Assembly (NCBI GenBank): GCA_021200555.1
Contig: JAJQGK010000021.1
Coordinates: 1-37,421 of the forward strand
Reading direction: 5' to 3'
DNA from: Clostridiales bacterium
Lineage (GTDB): Bacteria > Bacillota > Clostridia > Oscillospirales > Acutalibacteraceae
Length of the DNA: 37,421 bases
Shown piece by piece: positions 19,400 to 28,408 of the stretch. The notes under the pieces were generated by a model. That model was not told the origin of the DNA. It worked only from the letters and a program-made list of their open reading frames with translations, and searched no databases. Numbering within the stretch: position 1 is the stretch's first letter; each line of letters begins with the position of its first letter. The translations under genes were made by a program, and so were the position numbers.

Positions 19400-20068
19400 T
19401 TACTCGATCACTCTGTTATTGTAAAGCTCACGGATTTCGCTGTCGCTCATATTCATCAGCTTTTCCATTTCCGCTTCATATTTTCCGCCGATAATCTCTT
19501 CTACACGATTTTTAAGGTGTTCGGATTCGGGAGTCAAGTATTTTCCGTTCAGCCTTCTGGCAAGCATCGCCACCTGAGGATGTGAAATTCCCGCAGGACA
19601 TCTGGAGGAGCAGACTCCGCACATAACGCAGTCAAAGGACTCCTCTGCGCATCGTTTAAAGTCTCCTCTTTGAGCGTATGCTATGTACTGCATGACGTTC
19701 AGCTTTTGAGTGCAGCTTTTCGTACAGGCATTGCAGCCTATGCACTTGTAAATTTCGGGATAAAGCTGAATCATTATGCTCTGCTCCGGAGAAATTTTTT
19801 CAATATCGTAAACCTGCTTCACAAGAGGGAAAAATGGCAGCGTCGCCACATACATCCCCTCCAGAACCTGAGTTTGACACGCAAGGCAAAATTTAAGCTC
19901 TCTCTGTCCCTCAATTCTGTAAATTGTCGCACATGCGCCGCAAAAGCCGTTCCTGCATCCGCATCCTCTGACGAGACGGTAGCCCGCATACTCCATTGCC
20001 GTCATAATGGTAAGCTCCGACGGAACCGAATACCTTTTTCCGAAAAGGTAAATGTTTACCTCGCTCAT
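19400..20068 (-). CDS. Fumarate reductase-type iron-sulfur subunit (FrdB/TfrB N-terminal-like)
   Basis: 2Fe-2S motif RGCGCRNGFCGAC...CLAC and 4Fe-4S motifs CIGCNACTKSC, CVMCGVCSSRCP. Confidence 0.87.
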   Translation of the reverse strand: MSEVNIYLFGKRYSVPSELTIMTAMEYAGYRLVRGCGCRNGFCGACATIYRIEGQRELKFCLACQTQVLEGMYVATLPFFPLVKQVYDIEKISPEQSIMIQLYPEIYKCIGCNACTKSCTQKLNVMQYIAYAQRGDFKRCAEESFDCVMCGVCSSRCPAGISHPQVAMLARRLNGKYLTPESEHLKNRVEEIIGGKYEAEMEKLMNMSDSEIRELYNNRVIE

Positions 20069-20114
20069 AATCTAATATCCCCATTCTGTCAATCAATAAT
20101 TTGCTTTCGCTGAC

Positions 20115-20939
20115 TTAATATTCATCCGGCAAGCGGTCAAGCTCGTCGCACCTGAACACAGGGCCGTCCTTGCACACATACTTTGAGCCTATATTGCACC
20201 GTCCGCATTTGCCCACGCCGCATTTCATTTTAAGCTCCATGGTGGTATAAACCTGAGTTTTGTCAAAGCCCAAATCCGAAAGAGCCTGCAATGTGAATTT
20301 TATCATAACGGGCGGTCCGCAAAGCAGCACCGTTTTATCCGTATCAAATTCAAGCTCTCTTACAAAATCAGGCACAAAACCCACATGGCCGTCCCAATTG
20401 TCCTGAGGTCTGTCAACGGTCAGATATACGCTTATATCCTTGCCCTTTGACCACTCTTCCGTAATTTCGGAGTAATCCACAAGGTCCTCCATGCTTCTTG
20501 AGCCGTAAACTATGTCGATTTTTCCGTAGTCGTCTCTTTTGTCCCGACAATAATTAATCACCGAATGCAAAGGCGCAAGTCCTATTCCTCCCGCAATAAA
20601 AAGCAAATCCCTGTGCATAAGCTCATTCTCAACGGGAAAATGATTTCCGTAGGGGCCTCGGATAAGGATTTCCTGTCCCGCCTCGACGCCGTGCAGCCAA
20701 TCGGTGAATTTTCCGCACTTCTTAATGCTGAACTCGGAATATTCCGTGTTTGTAGGCGAGGATGTAACGGAAAACATCGCCTCTCCCACTCCCGGAATTG
20801 AAAGCATGGCGCACTGTCCCGGCATATGCTCAAAGCACTTGCCGCCGTTTTTGCTTACTACTCTGAAGGTTTTAACGTCGGGAGTATCAAGCCTGATATC
20901 CGTAATTACTCCCACAGAGGGTACAAGATTTTCACTCAT
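20115..20939 (-). CDS. FAD/NAD(P)-binding oxidoreductase (FlxA / sulfhydrogenase gamma / AsrB-like)
   Basis: RGPYGNHFPVE, GGIGLAPLHS, LLCGPPVMI and C-terminal CGVGKCGRCNIGSKYVCKDGPVF. Confidence 0.88.
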   Translation of the reverse strand: MSENLVPSVGVITDIRLDTPDVKTFRVVSKNGGKCFEHMPGQCAMLSIPGVGEAMFSVTSSPTNTEYSEFSIKKCGKFTDWLHGVEAGQEILIRGPYGNHFPVENELMHRDLLFIAGGIGLAPLHSVINYCRDKRDDYGKIDIVYGSRSMEDLVDYSEITEEWSKGKDISVYLTVDRPQDNWDGHVGFVPDFVRELEFDTDKTVLLCGPPVMIKFTLQALSDLGFDKTQVYTTMELKMKCGVGKCGRCNIGSKYVCKDGPVFRCDELDRLPDEY

Positions 20940-21972
20940 TGCCCATACTCCTTGATACTTTTACTATATTGATGGACTGGGGACAGCTTTTAAGGCATCT
21001 TCCGCAGCCCACGCAGGAAAATACTCCGCCGTTATTTTCCGGAAAATATTTCAGCTTATGCATAAATCTCTGTCTGAATCTCTCTTTTTGAGTTTTCCTC
21101 GGATTGCCGTGCGCCATTTTCGTAAAATCGGAATACATACAGGAATCCCAGCAGCGGAAACGCCGAACACCATTTCCCGTGTCAAAATCCCGAATATCGT
21201 AGCATTGGCAGGTGGGACAGACAAAGGTGCAGGTTCCGCAGCCTAAACAGCCCGTATAAATTTCATCCCAAACCGCCGAGCCGAAAATTTCTTTTTCATC
21301 TGTATTTTTCCAATATTCAAGATTAATATCCTTAATCGGCAGCTTTTCAAAGACGGATTTAATATTTTCAACCGTCTCTTCGATTGTATTATTACCGCAC
21401 GAAATTAAAACACCGCTTAATTTTTCGGTCAGCGATTTTCCCTTTTCCGTATTGTCACGCCAATACATAAAATTATCGTCCGTCCAAAGAGTCACGTCTC
21501 CTTCGGGCATCCAAGGCTCGATACCGAAAGCGGTGCAAAAGCAGGTTTCATCCCAACTGTTACACGCACGGGATATGATTGTGCAATGCTCCCGTTTTGA
21601 CTTATAGTAGGGATCCGACGGCTCGGACAGAAAAACCCTGTCAAGTATGTCAAAGCTTTTTACATCGCAGGCTCTGACTCCGAAAACCGCAAAATCATCC
21701 TCAAGGGCTTCGGACTCCTTTACTTCGATTGATTTCCCTTGTATTTTAAATTCCGCTATGTTCTCCGTCTGAGGGAAGAAAAAATCCTTTGGAGATCTTA
21801 CTGTGTTCGTAATATTTTGAGCGTATTCCTTGCCGTCTCCGTATAAGACGTACTCACCTCTGCCCTTTTCCGTTTCCGCAGGCAAATAAAGCCTTTGCAG
21901 CCGTGAAATTTTATCAAGCAGCAAATTTATTTCCGAAAGAGAAATTTTATACATTTTATATACCTCTTCCAC
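20932..21972 (-). CDS. 4Fe-4S protein (FlxB / hydrogenase-sulfur reductase beta / AsrA-like)
   Basis: VFGVRACDVKSFDILDRVF, CLGCGTCTFVCPTCQCYD, CVGCGRCLKSCP; alternative start at 21954. Confidence 0.85.
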   Translation of the reverse strand: MEEVYKMYKISLSEINLLLDKISRLQRLYLPAETEKGRGEYVLYGDGKEYAQNITNTVRSPKDFFFPQTENIAEFKIQGKSIEVKESEALEDDFAVFGVRACDVKSFDILDRVFLSEPSDPYYKSKREHCTIISRACNSWDETCFCTAFGIEPWMPEGDVTLWTDDNFMYWRDNTEKGKSLTEKLSGVLISCGNNTIEETVENIKSVFEKLPIKDINLEYWKNTDEKEIFGSAVWDEIYTGCLGCGTCTFVCPTCQCYDIRDFDTGNGVRRFRCWDSCMYSDFTKMAHGNPRKTQKERFRQRFMHKLKYFPENNGGVFSCVGCGRCLKSCPQSINIVKVSRSMGNE

Positions 21973-22906
21973 TTAAAAAATCAGGCTCCGGGTCGTTTTT
22001 GTCAAAGGTTAAAAGAGCGGGCTTGTCCTCGCTGCCGTAAAGCATGGAAATATCCTTGATATATTTTCTGTTGATAAGATGAAGCGGGATATTCTGAGGG
22101 CATACACGGGAACATTCGCCGCAGTCCACGCACCGTCCGCACACATGGAAGGATCGGATTATATGGTACAGGCTCTCCTCAAAATCGTCCGCATTTGCCT
22201 TTGACGCCATACCGGAATTGTCGTTATCGAAAATACATTTTTCACAGGAGCAGGCGGGACACACGTTTCTACAAGCGTTGCACCTAATGCATTTTGAAAG
22301 CTGACTGCGCCAAAAGGAAAACCGCTCGTCCTCGGTCATTTTTTCAATCTCTTCCACTTGGACGAACCTGTCGATTACTGCCGTATCCTTTGATTTTTCG
22401 GGCATAAACAACTCATCGCAGTCTATATGCTCCTTGCTTTGACAGGAAAGGCATTTGTCAGCGGTGACATCACTTTTGTCAACCGTTTTTTCACCCTCGG
22501 CAGTTTCTATCACAAACACATCGCCGCCGTCTCTGACGCTTAAAATCCCTTTTATACCTAATTTTTTAATCTTTTCACCGTCCGCCATTCCGCCGCAGGG
22601 AACGCCCAAAGCGTAAATTTTATCCCGTTTTATCCTGTTTTCCTTTTTTAAAAGCTCCAATCCCCTTGTATCGCAGGGTTTTAAAAGGACAAGAATTTTC
22701 CCGTCCTTTTTCGTCTCCTCTATCATATACTTGCAAAGGTTTTGAATGCAGAAATCATCGTAAACAAAGCCCTTCAGCCCTTTTGAAAAAACACGGGGGC
22801 TCCTGTCGAAAACCAACTCCCCTGTCTCCCATGCAAAAACTCTGTCCGCCTTGCCGGAGGTTAAAAGCTCCTTTATCCTGTCTGAAAGCATATCGCCTAT
22901 TTGCAT
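21956..22906 (-). CDS. 4Fe-4S/FrhB-like electron transfer subunit (FlxC-like)
   Basis: VLLKPCDTRGLELL, CIRCNACRNVCPACSCEKC, CGRCVDCGECSRVCPQ. Confidence 0.8.
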   Translation of the reverse strand: MQIGDMLSDRIKELLTSGKADRVFAWETGELVFDRSPRVFSKGLKGFVYDDFCIQNLCKYMIEETKKDGKILVLLKPCDTRGLELLKKENRIKRDKIYALGVPCGGMADGEKIKKLGIKGILSVRDGGDVFVIETAEGEKTVDKSDVTADKCLSCQSKEHIDCDELFMPEKSKDTAVIDRFVQVEEIEKMTEDERFSFWRSQLSKCIRCNACRNVCPACSCEKCIFDNDNSGMASKANADDFEESLYHIIRSFHVCGRCVDCGECSRVCPQNIPLHLINRKYIKDISMLYGSEDKPALLTFDKNDPEPDFLSGRGI

Positions 22907-23388
22907 CTTAAATCACCTAATTTTTTACACGGTCCCAGCTTTTCCACGGATTTTGAAAATTCATTCATGGTTTCCGCAAATTTCACTCCCTCGGCAGCCG
23001 ATATCCATTGCAGCTTCATTCTCTCTTTTTCAATTCCCATATATGAGAGCATGGAAAAAAGCAGCGTCATTCTCCGTCTTGTGTAGTAATTCCCCGTGGA
23101 GTAATGGCAGTCTCCCGGATGACAGCCGGCAAGTATCACACCGTCCGCGCCTCTGCCGAAAGCCCTGAGTATAAAGGTTGGGTTCACTCTGCATGAACAG
23201 GGAACTCTTATAATTTTAACGTTTGAAGGATATGTAAGTCTGCTTGAGCCCGCCAAATCCGCTCCCGCATAGCTGCACCAATTGCAGCAAAACGCCACGA
23301 TAACGGGGACAAATTTCCCGTTCTCTTCGCAATCGGTTTTTTCGGAAGAGAGTGTTTCCGCTTTTTTGTTTTTTTCGTTTAACGGCAT
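22897..23388 (-). CDS. Hydrogenase/Hdr iron-sulfur subunit (MvhD/FlxD-like)
   Basis: From MPLNEK (ATG at 23388): VPVIVAFCCNWCSYAGADLAGSSR...RVPCSCRVNPTFILRAFGRGADGVILAGCHPGDCHY. Confidence 0.92.
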   Translation of the reverse strand: MPLNEKNKKAETLSSEKTDCEENGKFVPVIVAFCCNWCSYAGADLAGSSRLTYPSNVKIIRVPCSCRVNPTFILRAFGRGADGVILAGCHPGDCHYSTGNYYTRRRMTLLFSMLSYMGIEKERMKLQWISAAEGVKFAETMNEFSKSVEKLGPCKKLGDLRCK

Positions 23389-25367
23389 AAGGCGTCCACC
23401 TCCCCGAAAATCTGGCTTGAAGTAAAGCCCTTTAAATCCATGCAGCCCGAAGGACACGCAACAGTGCAGGCTCCGCAGCCCTTGCAGACGGCGTCGTTTA
23501 CAACGGACACGAGTCTTGTCTCCCTGCCCCGCTCGGTTAAAACAGTTTTTTCGGCAAGCTCCACAGCTCCAAAGGGGCATACGTTCTTACAAGCGCCGCA
23601 GCCCGAGCATATAACGGGATCGGAAATTGCCGTGCAGGGATTGCTTTTTAAGCTGTCCTTTGACAAAAGCCCCACAACCTTCACAGCGGCGGCTCCCGCC
23701 TGCGCTACCGTCTCCGGTATATCCTTGGGCCCTTGGCAAAATCCCGACAAAAACACGCCCGCAGTGGGACTTTCAACAGGTCTTAATTTGGGGTGAGCCT
23801 CTGTAAAGAAGTCGTTTGTGTCCATGCTTGCGGTAAGCATCGTTCCCAAGGTTCTCGCCGTTTTATCAGGCTCAGTCGCTGCGGCAAGAACCACCATATC
23901 CGCTTTTATCGTAAGCTGTTCTCCGGCAATGAGATCCGACGCTCTGACCATGATATTACCTTCGCCGTCGTCGTAAACCTTGCCTACCATACCTTTTATA
24001 TAACGGACTCCGTACTGCTCGGCAGCCCGTCTGTAAAATTCATCAAAGCCCTTGCCCGGAGTTCGGACGTCTATATAAAAGACGTAAACCTCGGTATCGG
24101 GATATTTCTCTCTTGTAAGCATGGCGTGCTTTGCGGTGTACATGCAGCAGATTTTTGAACAGTATTCCTTGCCGCATTCCCGTATATCTCTTGAGCCGAC
24201 GCATTGGACAAAAACAACGGTTTTCGGCTCTTTGCCGTCGGAGGGTCTGACAAGGTGCCCTCCCGTAGGCCCCGCTGCGTTCATAAGTCTTTCATACTCA
24301 AGAGACGTTACAACGTCGTCATACATTTGATATCCAAATTCCCCGAACTTGTCAAGGCTGATAATATCAAATCCCGTAGCCGCCACAATTGCTCCGTAAT
24401 TTTCGGTTATATATTCGTCCTTCATGGAAAAATCCACAGCCTTTGCCTGACAGGTCATTTGACAAAGTCCGCATTTTCCCGTGTTGAATTTAATGCACTG
24501 TTCCGTATCTATAACGGGGACATTGGGAATTGCCTGGGCAAAGGGTATGTAAATTGCACTTCTGTTGTTAAGCCCCATATTAAACTCGTTTTTGCCTTTT
24601 TTTGAAGGACATTTCAGCGTACATTCGCCGCAGCCGGAGCAAAGGGTTTCGTTTACGTATCTGGCCTTTTTCTTGATTGTAACACGGAAATTCCCCACAT
24701 AGCCTTCAACATTCGTAACCTGACTGTATGTATAAAGGGTGATATTTTCGTGCTGAGCCGCATCAACCATTTTCGGAGTTAAAATACACGCCGCACAGTC
24801 CAAGGTTGGGAAGGTTTTGTCAAGCTGCGCCATTTTTCCGCCGATTGTGGGCTTTTTCTCCACGATGTCAACCTTATATCCCGCATCCGCAATATCGAGG
24901 GCGGTTTGGATGCCCGCAATTCCCCCTCCGATAACGAGGGCTCTTTTTGTGACGGAGCTTTCGCCCTCGGTTAAAGGAAAATCCCTGTTCAGCTTCGCCA
25001 CGGCGGCTCTGCCCAGAATGACGGCTTTTTCGGTGGCTTCGGCAGCGTTCTTGTGAATCCATGAACACTGCTCCCTTATATTGGCAATCTCCACCATATA
25101 CGGATTTATGCCTGCTTCCCCGGCTGTTTTTCGGAAGGTATTTTCGTGCATTCTCGGCGAGCAGGAGCAAATGACAATTCCCGTAAGCCCGTACTCTTTC
25201 ACGGTATTTTTAATTAAGCTCTGTCCGTTTTCGGAACACATATATCTGCAATCCGCCGAAAAAACAACATTCTGTTCGTTTTTCAGGCTTTCCGCAACAC
25301 GAACAACGTCTACGGTGGCGGAAATATTGCTCCCGCAGTGGCAGACGAAAACGCCGATTCTTTGCAT
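23379..25367 (-). CDS. hdrA: CoB-CoM heterodisulfide reductase-like subunit A (HdrA)
   Basis: IGVFVCHCGSNI, ICSCSPRMHE, NIREQCSWIH, LVIGGGIAGIQTALDIADAGYKV, LDCAACILTPKMV, several CxxCxxCxxxC clusters. Confidence 0.95.
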   Translation of the reverse strand: MQRIGVFVCHCGSNISATVDVVRVAESLKNEQNVVFSADCRYMCSENGQSLIKNTVKEYGLTGIVICSCSPRMHENTFRKTAGEAGINPYMVEIANIREQCSWIHKNAAEATEKAVILGRAAVAKLNRDFPLTEGESSVTKRALVIGGGIAGIQTALDIADAGYKVDIVEKKPTIGGKMAQLDKTFPTLDCAACILTPKMVDAAQHENITLYTYSQVTNVEGYVGNFRVTIKKKARYVNETLCSGCGECTLKCPSKKGKNEFNMGLNNRSAIYIPFAQAIPNVPVIDTEQCIKFNTGKCGLCQMTCQAKAVDFSMKDEYITENYGAIVAATGFDIISLDKFGEFGYQMYDDVVTSLEYERLMNAAGPTGGHLVRPSDGKEPKTVVFVQCVGSRDIRECGKEYCSKICCMYTAKHAMLTREKYPDTEVYVFYIDVRTPGKGFDEFYRRAAEQYGVRYIKGMVGKVYDDGEGNIMVRASDLIAGEQLTIKADMVVLAAATEPDKTARTLGTMLTASMDTNDFFTEAHPKLRPVESPTAGVFLSGFCQGPKDIPETVAQAGAAAVKVVGLLSKDSLKSNPCTAISDPVICSGCGACKNVCPFGAVELAEKTVLTERGRETRLVSVVNDAVCKGCGACTVACPSGCMDLKGFTSSQIFGEVDALCR

Positions 25368-25409
25368 TAATTTACAACCTTCTTTTACTTCAATTAGATA
25401 TGAGCTTAC

Positions 25410-25790
25410 TTATTTGCTGAACTTTCTGAACGCCTCCATAAGCAGCTGCTGGGGTGCATCGTCCATTTCGGAAATCATATCCGCCGCGATTTTATCACCG
25501 CCAATGCTCCGCTCCGTAAGGGTTCTGACCGCTTCTATAATATTTGCTGGAAAAACGCTTCTGGGACACCTTTCCACGCATACGAAGCAGGACAGGCACT
25601 TGTACACAGATTGGGAATTTGACAGCTTTTCAAACCCCCCCTTCAAAATCATATCCACAAATTGATGCGGATGGTACTCCATAAATTCATAGGAAGGACA
25701 GGCTCCGGAGCATTTCCCGCATTTCATACACCGCTCGGCGTGTACTCCGCTTATGGTAAGGGCTTCCCGGGCCCATTGCTTTTCATTCAT
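25410..25790 (-). CDS. hdrC: Heterodisulfide reductase-like subunit C (HdrC)
   Basis: CMKCGKCSGACPS and CLSCFVCVERCPR; between hdrB and hdrA. Confidence 0.9.
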   Translation of the reverse strand: MNEKQWAREALTISGVHAERCMKCGKCSGACPSYEFMEYHPHQFVDMILKGGFEKLSNSQSVYKCLSCFVCVERCPRSVFPANIIEAVRTLTERSIGGDKIAADMISEMDDAPQQLLMEAFRKFSK

Positions 25791-26571
25791 CCTCCGCCGC
25801 CTCGATTCCCAAAGCTTCGCAAAGAGGCTCCGTAAAATATTTCACCGGTATTCCGCTGTATTTTTTGAGATTGTACATACAGAGAGGACAGGCGGTGATG
25901 ATAAAATCCGCTCCATGCTTTTCGGCGTTTTCGGCAATTCTGCGGCTGTTTTTCTCCGTAACCGACAGGTCGGAGGCGGTCATGTATCCTCCGCAGCATT
26001 CGTTTCTCAAGGGATATACCACAGGCTCGGCGCCTAAGGCGGCAATAAAATTTTCCATAATCGAGGGGTTTTCCGCATCGTCAAAGCCGATAATCGCTGA
26101 TGGACGCAAAATCATACAGCCGTAATAGGCCGCAATTTTTACGTTTTTAAGAGGATTTACCGCTTTTTTGCTTAACTCGTCAAAGCCTACGTCGTCCCTG
26201 AGCATTTCAAGATAATGGACGACCTTTGTCTCGCCGGAGTAAGGAGGATCAAGCTCCATGTAGGAATTTGCCTTTGTTCTGACCGACTCACCGTTTTTCA
26301 TATCGTAATTAACGCTTTTCATAACATGGTAGCAGGCGGAACACACGGTCAAAAGGGGCAAGCCGTCCGTTTTCGCATCGTTTAAAGCTCTGACGGAAGG
26401 CAGCTTCGGCGCAGTCTCGTTGCCCGCCATGGGATAAACTCCCCCGCAGCACTGCCATTGTGGAATTTCCCGCATTTCAACTCCCAGATATTCGGCGGCT
26501 CTCCTTGCGGATATATCAAGACGGGACGCCTTGTTTTTCAGCGTGCATCCGGGATAATAGTCGTAAACCAC
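25783..26571 (-). CDS. hdrB: Heterodisulfide reductase-like subunit B (HdrB)
   Basis: YYPGCTLKNKA; two CCG motifs: CCGGVYPM...CSACYHVM and CCGGYMTA...CPLCMYNL; GTG start with GGGAGG upstream. Confidence 0.93.
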   Translation of the reverse strand: MVYDYYPGCTLKNKASRLDISARRAAEYLGVEMREIPQWQCCGGVYPMAGNETAPKLPSVRALNDAKTDGLPLLTVCSACYHVMKSVNYDMKNGESVRTKANSYMELDPPYSGETKVVHYLEMLRDDVGFDELSKKAVNPLKNVKIAAYYGCMILRPSAIIGFDDAENPSIMENFIAALGAEPVVYPLRNECCGGYMTASDLSVTEKNSRRIAENAEKHGADFIITACPLCMYNLKKYSGIPVKYFTEPLCEALGIEAAEDE

Positions 26572-26603
26572 AGCCGAACCCTCCCAAACAAATTATTTCA
26601 CTT

Positions 26604-26632
26604 ATTTTATCATATTAATATTGTGATTGCAA
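26604..26632 (-). promoter_or_regulatory. Putative SigA promoter of hdr operon
   Basis: Minus strand TTGCAA (26632-26627), N17, TAAAAT (26609-26604). Confidence 0.6.
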
Positions 26633-26757
26633 CAGAAAAATATGTGGCGGATTTCCCTTTTTGCCGCAAAAGAGACTGTTCCGTGGAAATGGGGCAAAAT
26701 CGGTCAAAAGATACAAAAAAAATGTTGAAATTTTTTCTGTCCGTTTTGAATTTTGTA

Positions 26758-26786
26758 TTGACAATCGAACTCGGGTAAAGTATAAT
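26758..26786 (+). promoter_or_regulatory. Consensus SigA promoter of secreted protein gene
   Basis: TTGACA (26758-26763), N17, TATAAT (26781-26786), perfect consensus hexamers and spacing; RBS AGGAGG at 26813. Confidence 0.85.
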
Positions 26787-26825
26787 AATGTTGCATAATA
26801 TTTTTCCATTATAGGAGGAAGACAG

Positions 26826-28046
26826 ATGAAACATATTAAGAAAACATTATCAATCATACTGGCATGTCTGCTGCTTGCAAGCTGCCTGCCTTTATCCGCA
26901 ATGGCCGCAACGATTTATGAATACGACGTCATCCAGTCAAAGAATGCAACAATCGCTTCCGGCAATGATGTTATTATTACCGCTAATTATACGATCGATG
27001 AAGGCGTAACTGTTACCGTCAACGGAACGCTCACCGTTTCCGGCTCGGGACACATTGAGAACAACGGAACTCTTATCGTCAACGGCGGTCTTGTGCTTAC
27101 GGCAACGGAATCAAGTATGGATACTGCGGCTCTTTACAATAAGGGTACGGTTACCTTTACTTCTTCATCATCAAGCGCATTGGGTCAGGCGTCCTACATT
27201 TACAATGCAGGCACAATCAACGGCATGGATTACTTGACAATCCTCGGCACGCTCTATCATCAGGTTACTCTTTTCCCCAGTTGGACAGAAACCTATGACA
27301 AGTCCTCAACTTATGACAGAAAAGAGCACACTGTTACATTCACCGTAAAATATGTTCTTGACTCACTTCTCGACTCGGATACGGCTTATCTCAGTGCGGA
27401 AAGCTACAACAATACGGTTTCAAGCGAAAAAACAACTTGGGTTGAGCACGGCGAAAAGCTCTACATCCTTATCACTCCCAATGAGGAAGAGGATTGGATT
27501 GACACCGGCAGAATGCAGCTCACAGTAAACGGCAGCCTTATAGACGCTTCCGCAAGAGTTGACAACACAAGAGGCGTATTCTGCATTATCCCCACAAACT
27601 CAATAAATAACTTGGCTGTTTATTCATACGCTTACAAGAGCATAGTAAAGCTCTTTGAGATTACTCTTCCCAGAACAGACGGCTACTATGTAACCACCAT
27701 GGACGGCGACATTGACACCTGCACGGTTGAATATGGCACAACATTCTCCTTCCGCGTTGTTCTCTCAGAGGATTACGATCAGTCTGAAATCACGGTTTAC
27801 GCAGACGCAGCGCAGCTTACACCCGACGCTTACGGCTACTATGATATTACAGGACCTATCGTTGACGATGCGGTTACTACCGAGGGCGGCGTTCAGGACA
27901 GCTTCACCATAAGAGTTTTAGGCGTTGCCTCCAACTCCGCAAGAGAGACTGTAAACAGCGTTCTTACATTTATCCAGGAAATCTTCGCAATCATCCAGAG
28001 TATATTTGAGTACTTCTCGGATCTTTTCAGCGGACTTTTCTCATAA
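26826..28046 (+). CDS. Secreted beta-rich protein with C-terminal amphipathic Phe/Ile-rich tail
   Basis: Signal peptide (ILACLLLASCLPLSAMAA), beta-rich N-terminal segment, tail VLTFIQEIFAIIQSIFEYFSDLFSGLFS. Confidence 0.85.
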   Translation: MKHIKKTLSIILACLLLASCLPLSAMAATIYEYDVIQSKNATIASGNDVIITANYTIDEGVTVTVNGTLTVSGSGHIENNGTLIVNGGLVLTATESSMDTAALYNKGTVTFTSSSSSALGQASYIYNAGTINGMDYLTILGTLYHQVTLFPSWTETYDKSSTYDRKEHTVTFTVKYVLDSLLDSDTAYLSAESYNNTVSSEKTTWVEHGEKLYILITPNEEEDWIDTGRMQLTVNGSLIDASARVDNTRGVFCIIPTNSINNLAVYSYAYKSIVKLFEITLPRTDGYYVTTMDGDIDTCTVEYGTTFSFRVVLSEDYDQSEITVYADAAQLTPDAYGYYDITGPIVDDAVTTEGGVQDSFTIRVLGVASNSARETVNSVLTFIQEIFAIIQSIFEYFSDLFSGLFS

Positions 28047-28084
28047 ACCCGATTAAACAGGTAAATCCGTAAAACAAACAACAT

Positions 28085-28113
28085 AACCGTCGGTTTATTC
28101 CGGCGGTTTTTTT
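28085..28113 (+). terminator. Rho-independent terminator
   Basis: AACCGTCGG-tttatt-CCGGCGGTT (one G-U) followed by T-run. Confidence 0.85.
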
Positions 28114-28207
28114 GCATTGGAAAGCCTATGGTAAAATCGATCACACACTCTCAGATTACGGCGGTATGGGAATTTAACGACCTATTAATCTTTTGTTTAA
28201 ATTTCTA

Positions 28208-28236
28208 TTGACTTTAATCCGATAAAGTGATATAAT
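28208..28236 (+). promoter_or_regulatory. SigA promoter with no downstream ORF
   Basis: TTGACT (28208-28213), N17, TATAAT (28231-28236). Confidence 0.7.
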
Positions 28237-28242
28237 TTTCAC

Positions 28243-28322
28243 AGTTGAATAAATAAAATCAACGGGGATTTAGAGTAACGGTATCATTATCTTACCGGTC
28301 TGCGTCCCCGCTTTATTTTTAA
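28243..28322 (+). ncRNA. Candidate free-standing ~80-nt small RNA
   Basis: Starts ~7 nt after the -10 box; GTTGA/TCAAC hairpin, then CGGGGA/TCCCCG outer stem containing CGGTA/TACCG inner stem, ending in ctttattttt; no ORF. Confidence 0.5.
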
Positions 28323-28408
28323 TTAGGCACAGGCTGAACCGATCATTACGTCAATCGAGCAGCCATTTCGACGGCATACACCGCTCTCGCCGTATTTTCA
28401 GCCTAAGC

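Noticed and set aside
22897-23580. Full 227-aa version of the MvhD-like ORF
   Set aside because: First 64 residues overlap hdrA in another frame and are not MvhD-like; start at 23388 is preferred
25635-25641. C7 homopolymer inside hdrC
   Set aside because: Frame is intact and the length is short; not convincing as a phase-variable tract compared with C10 in mod
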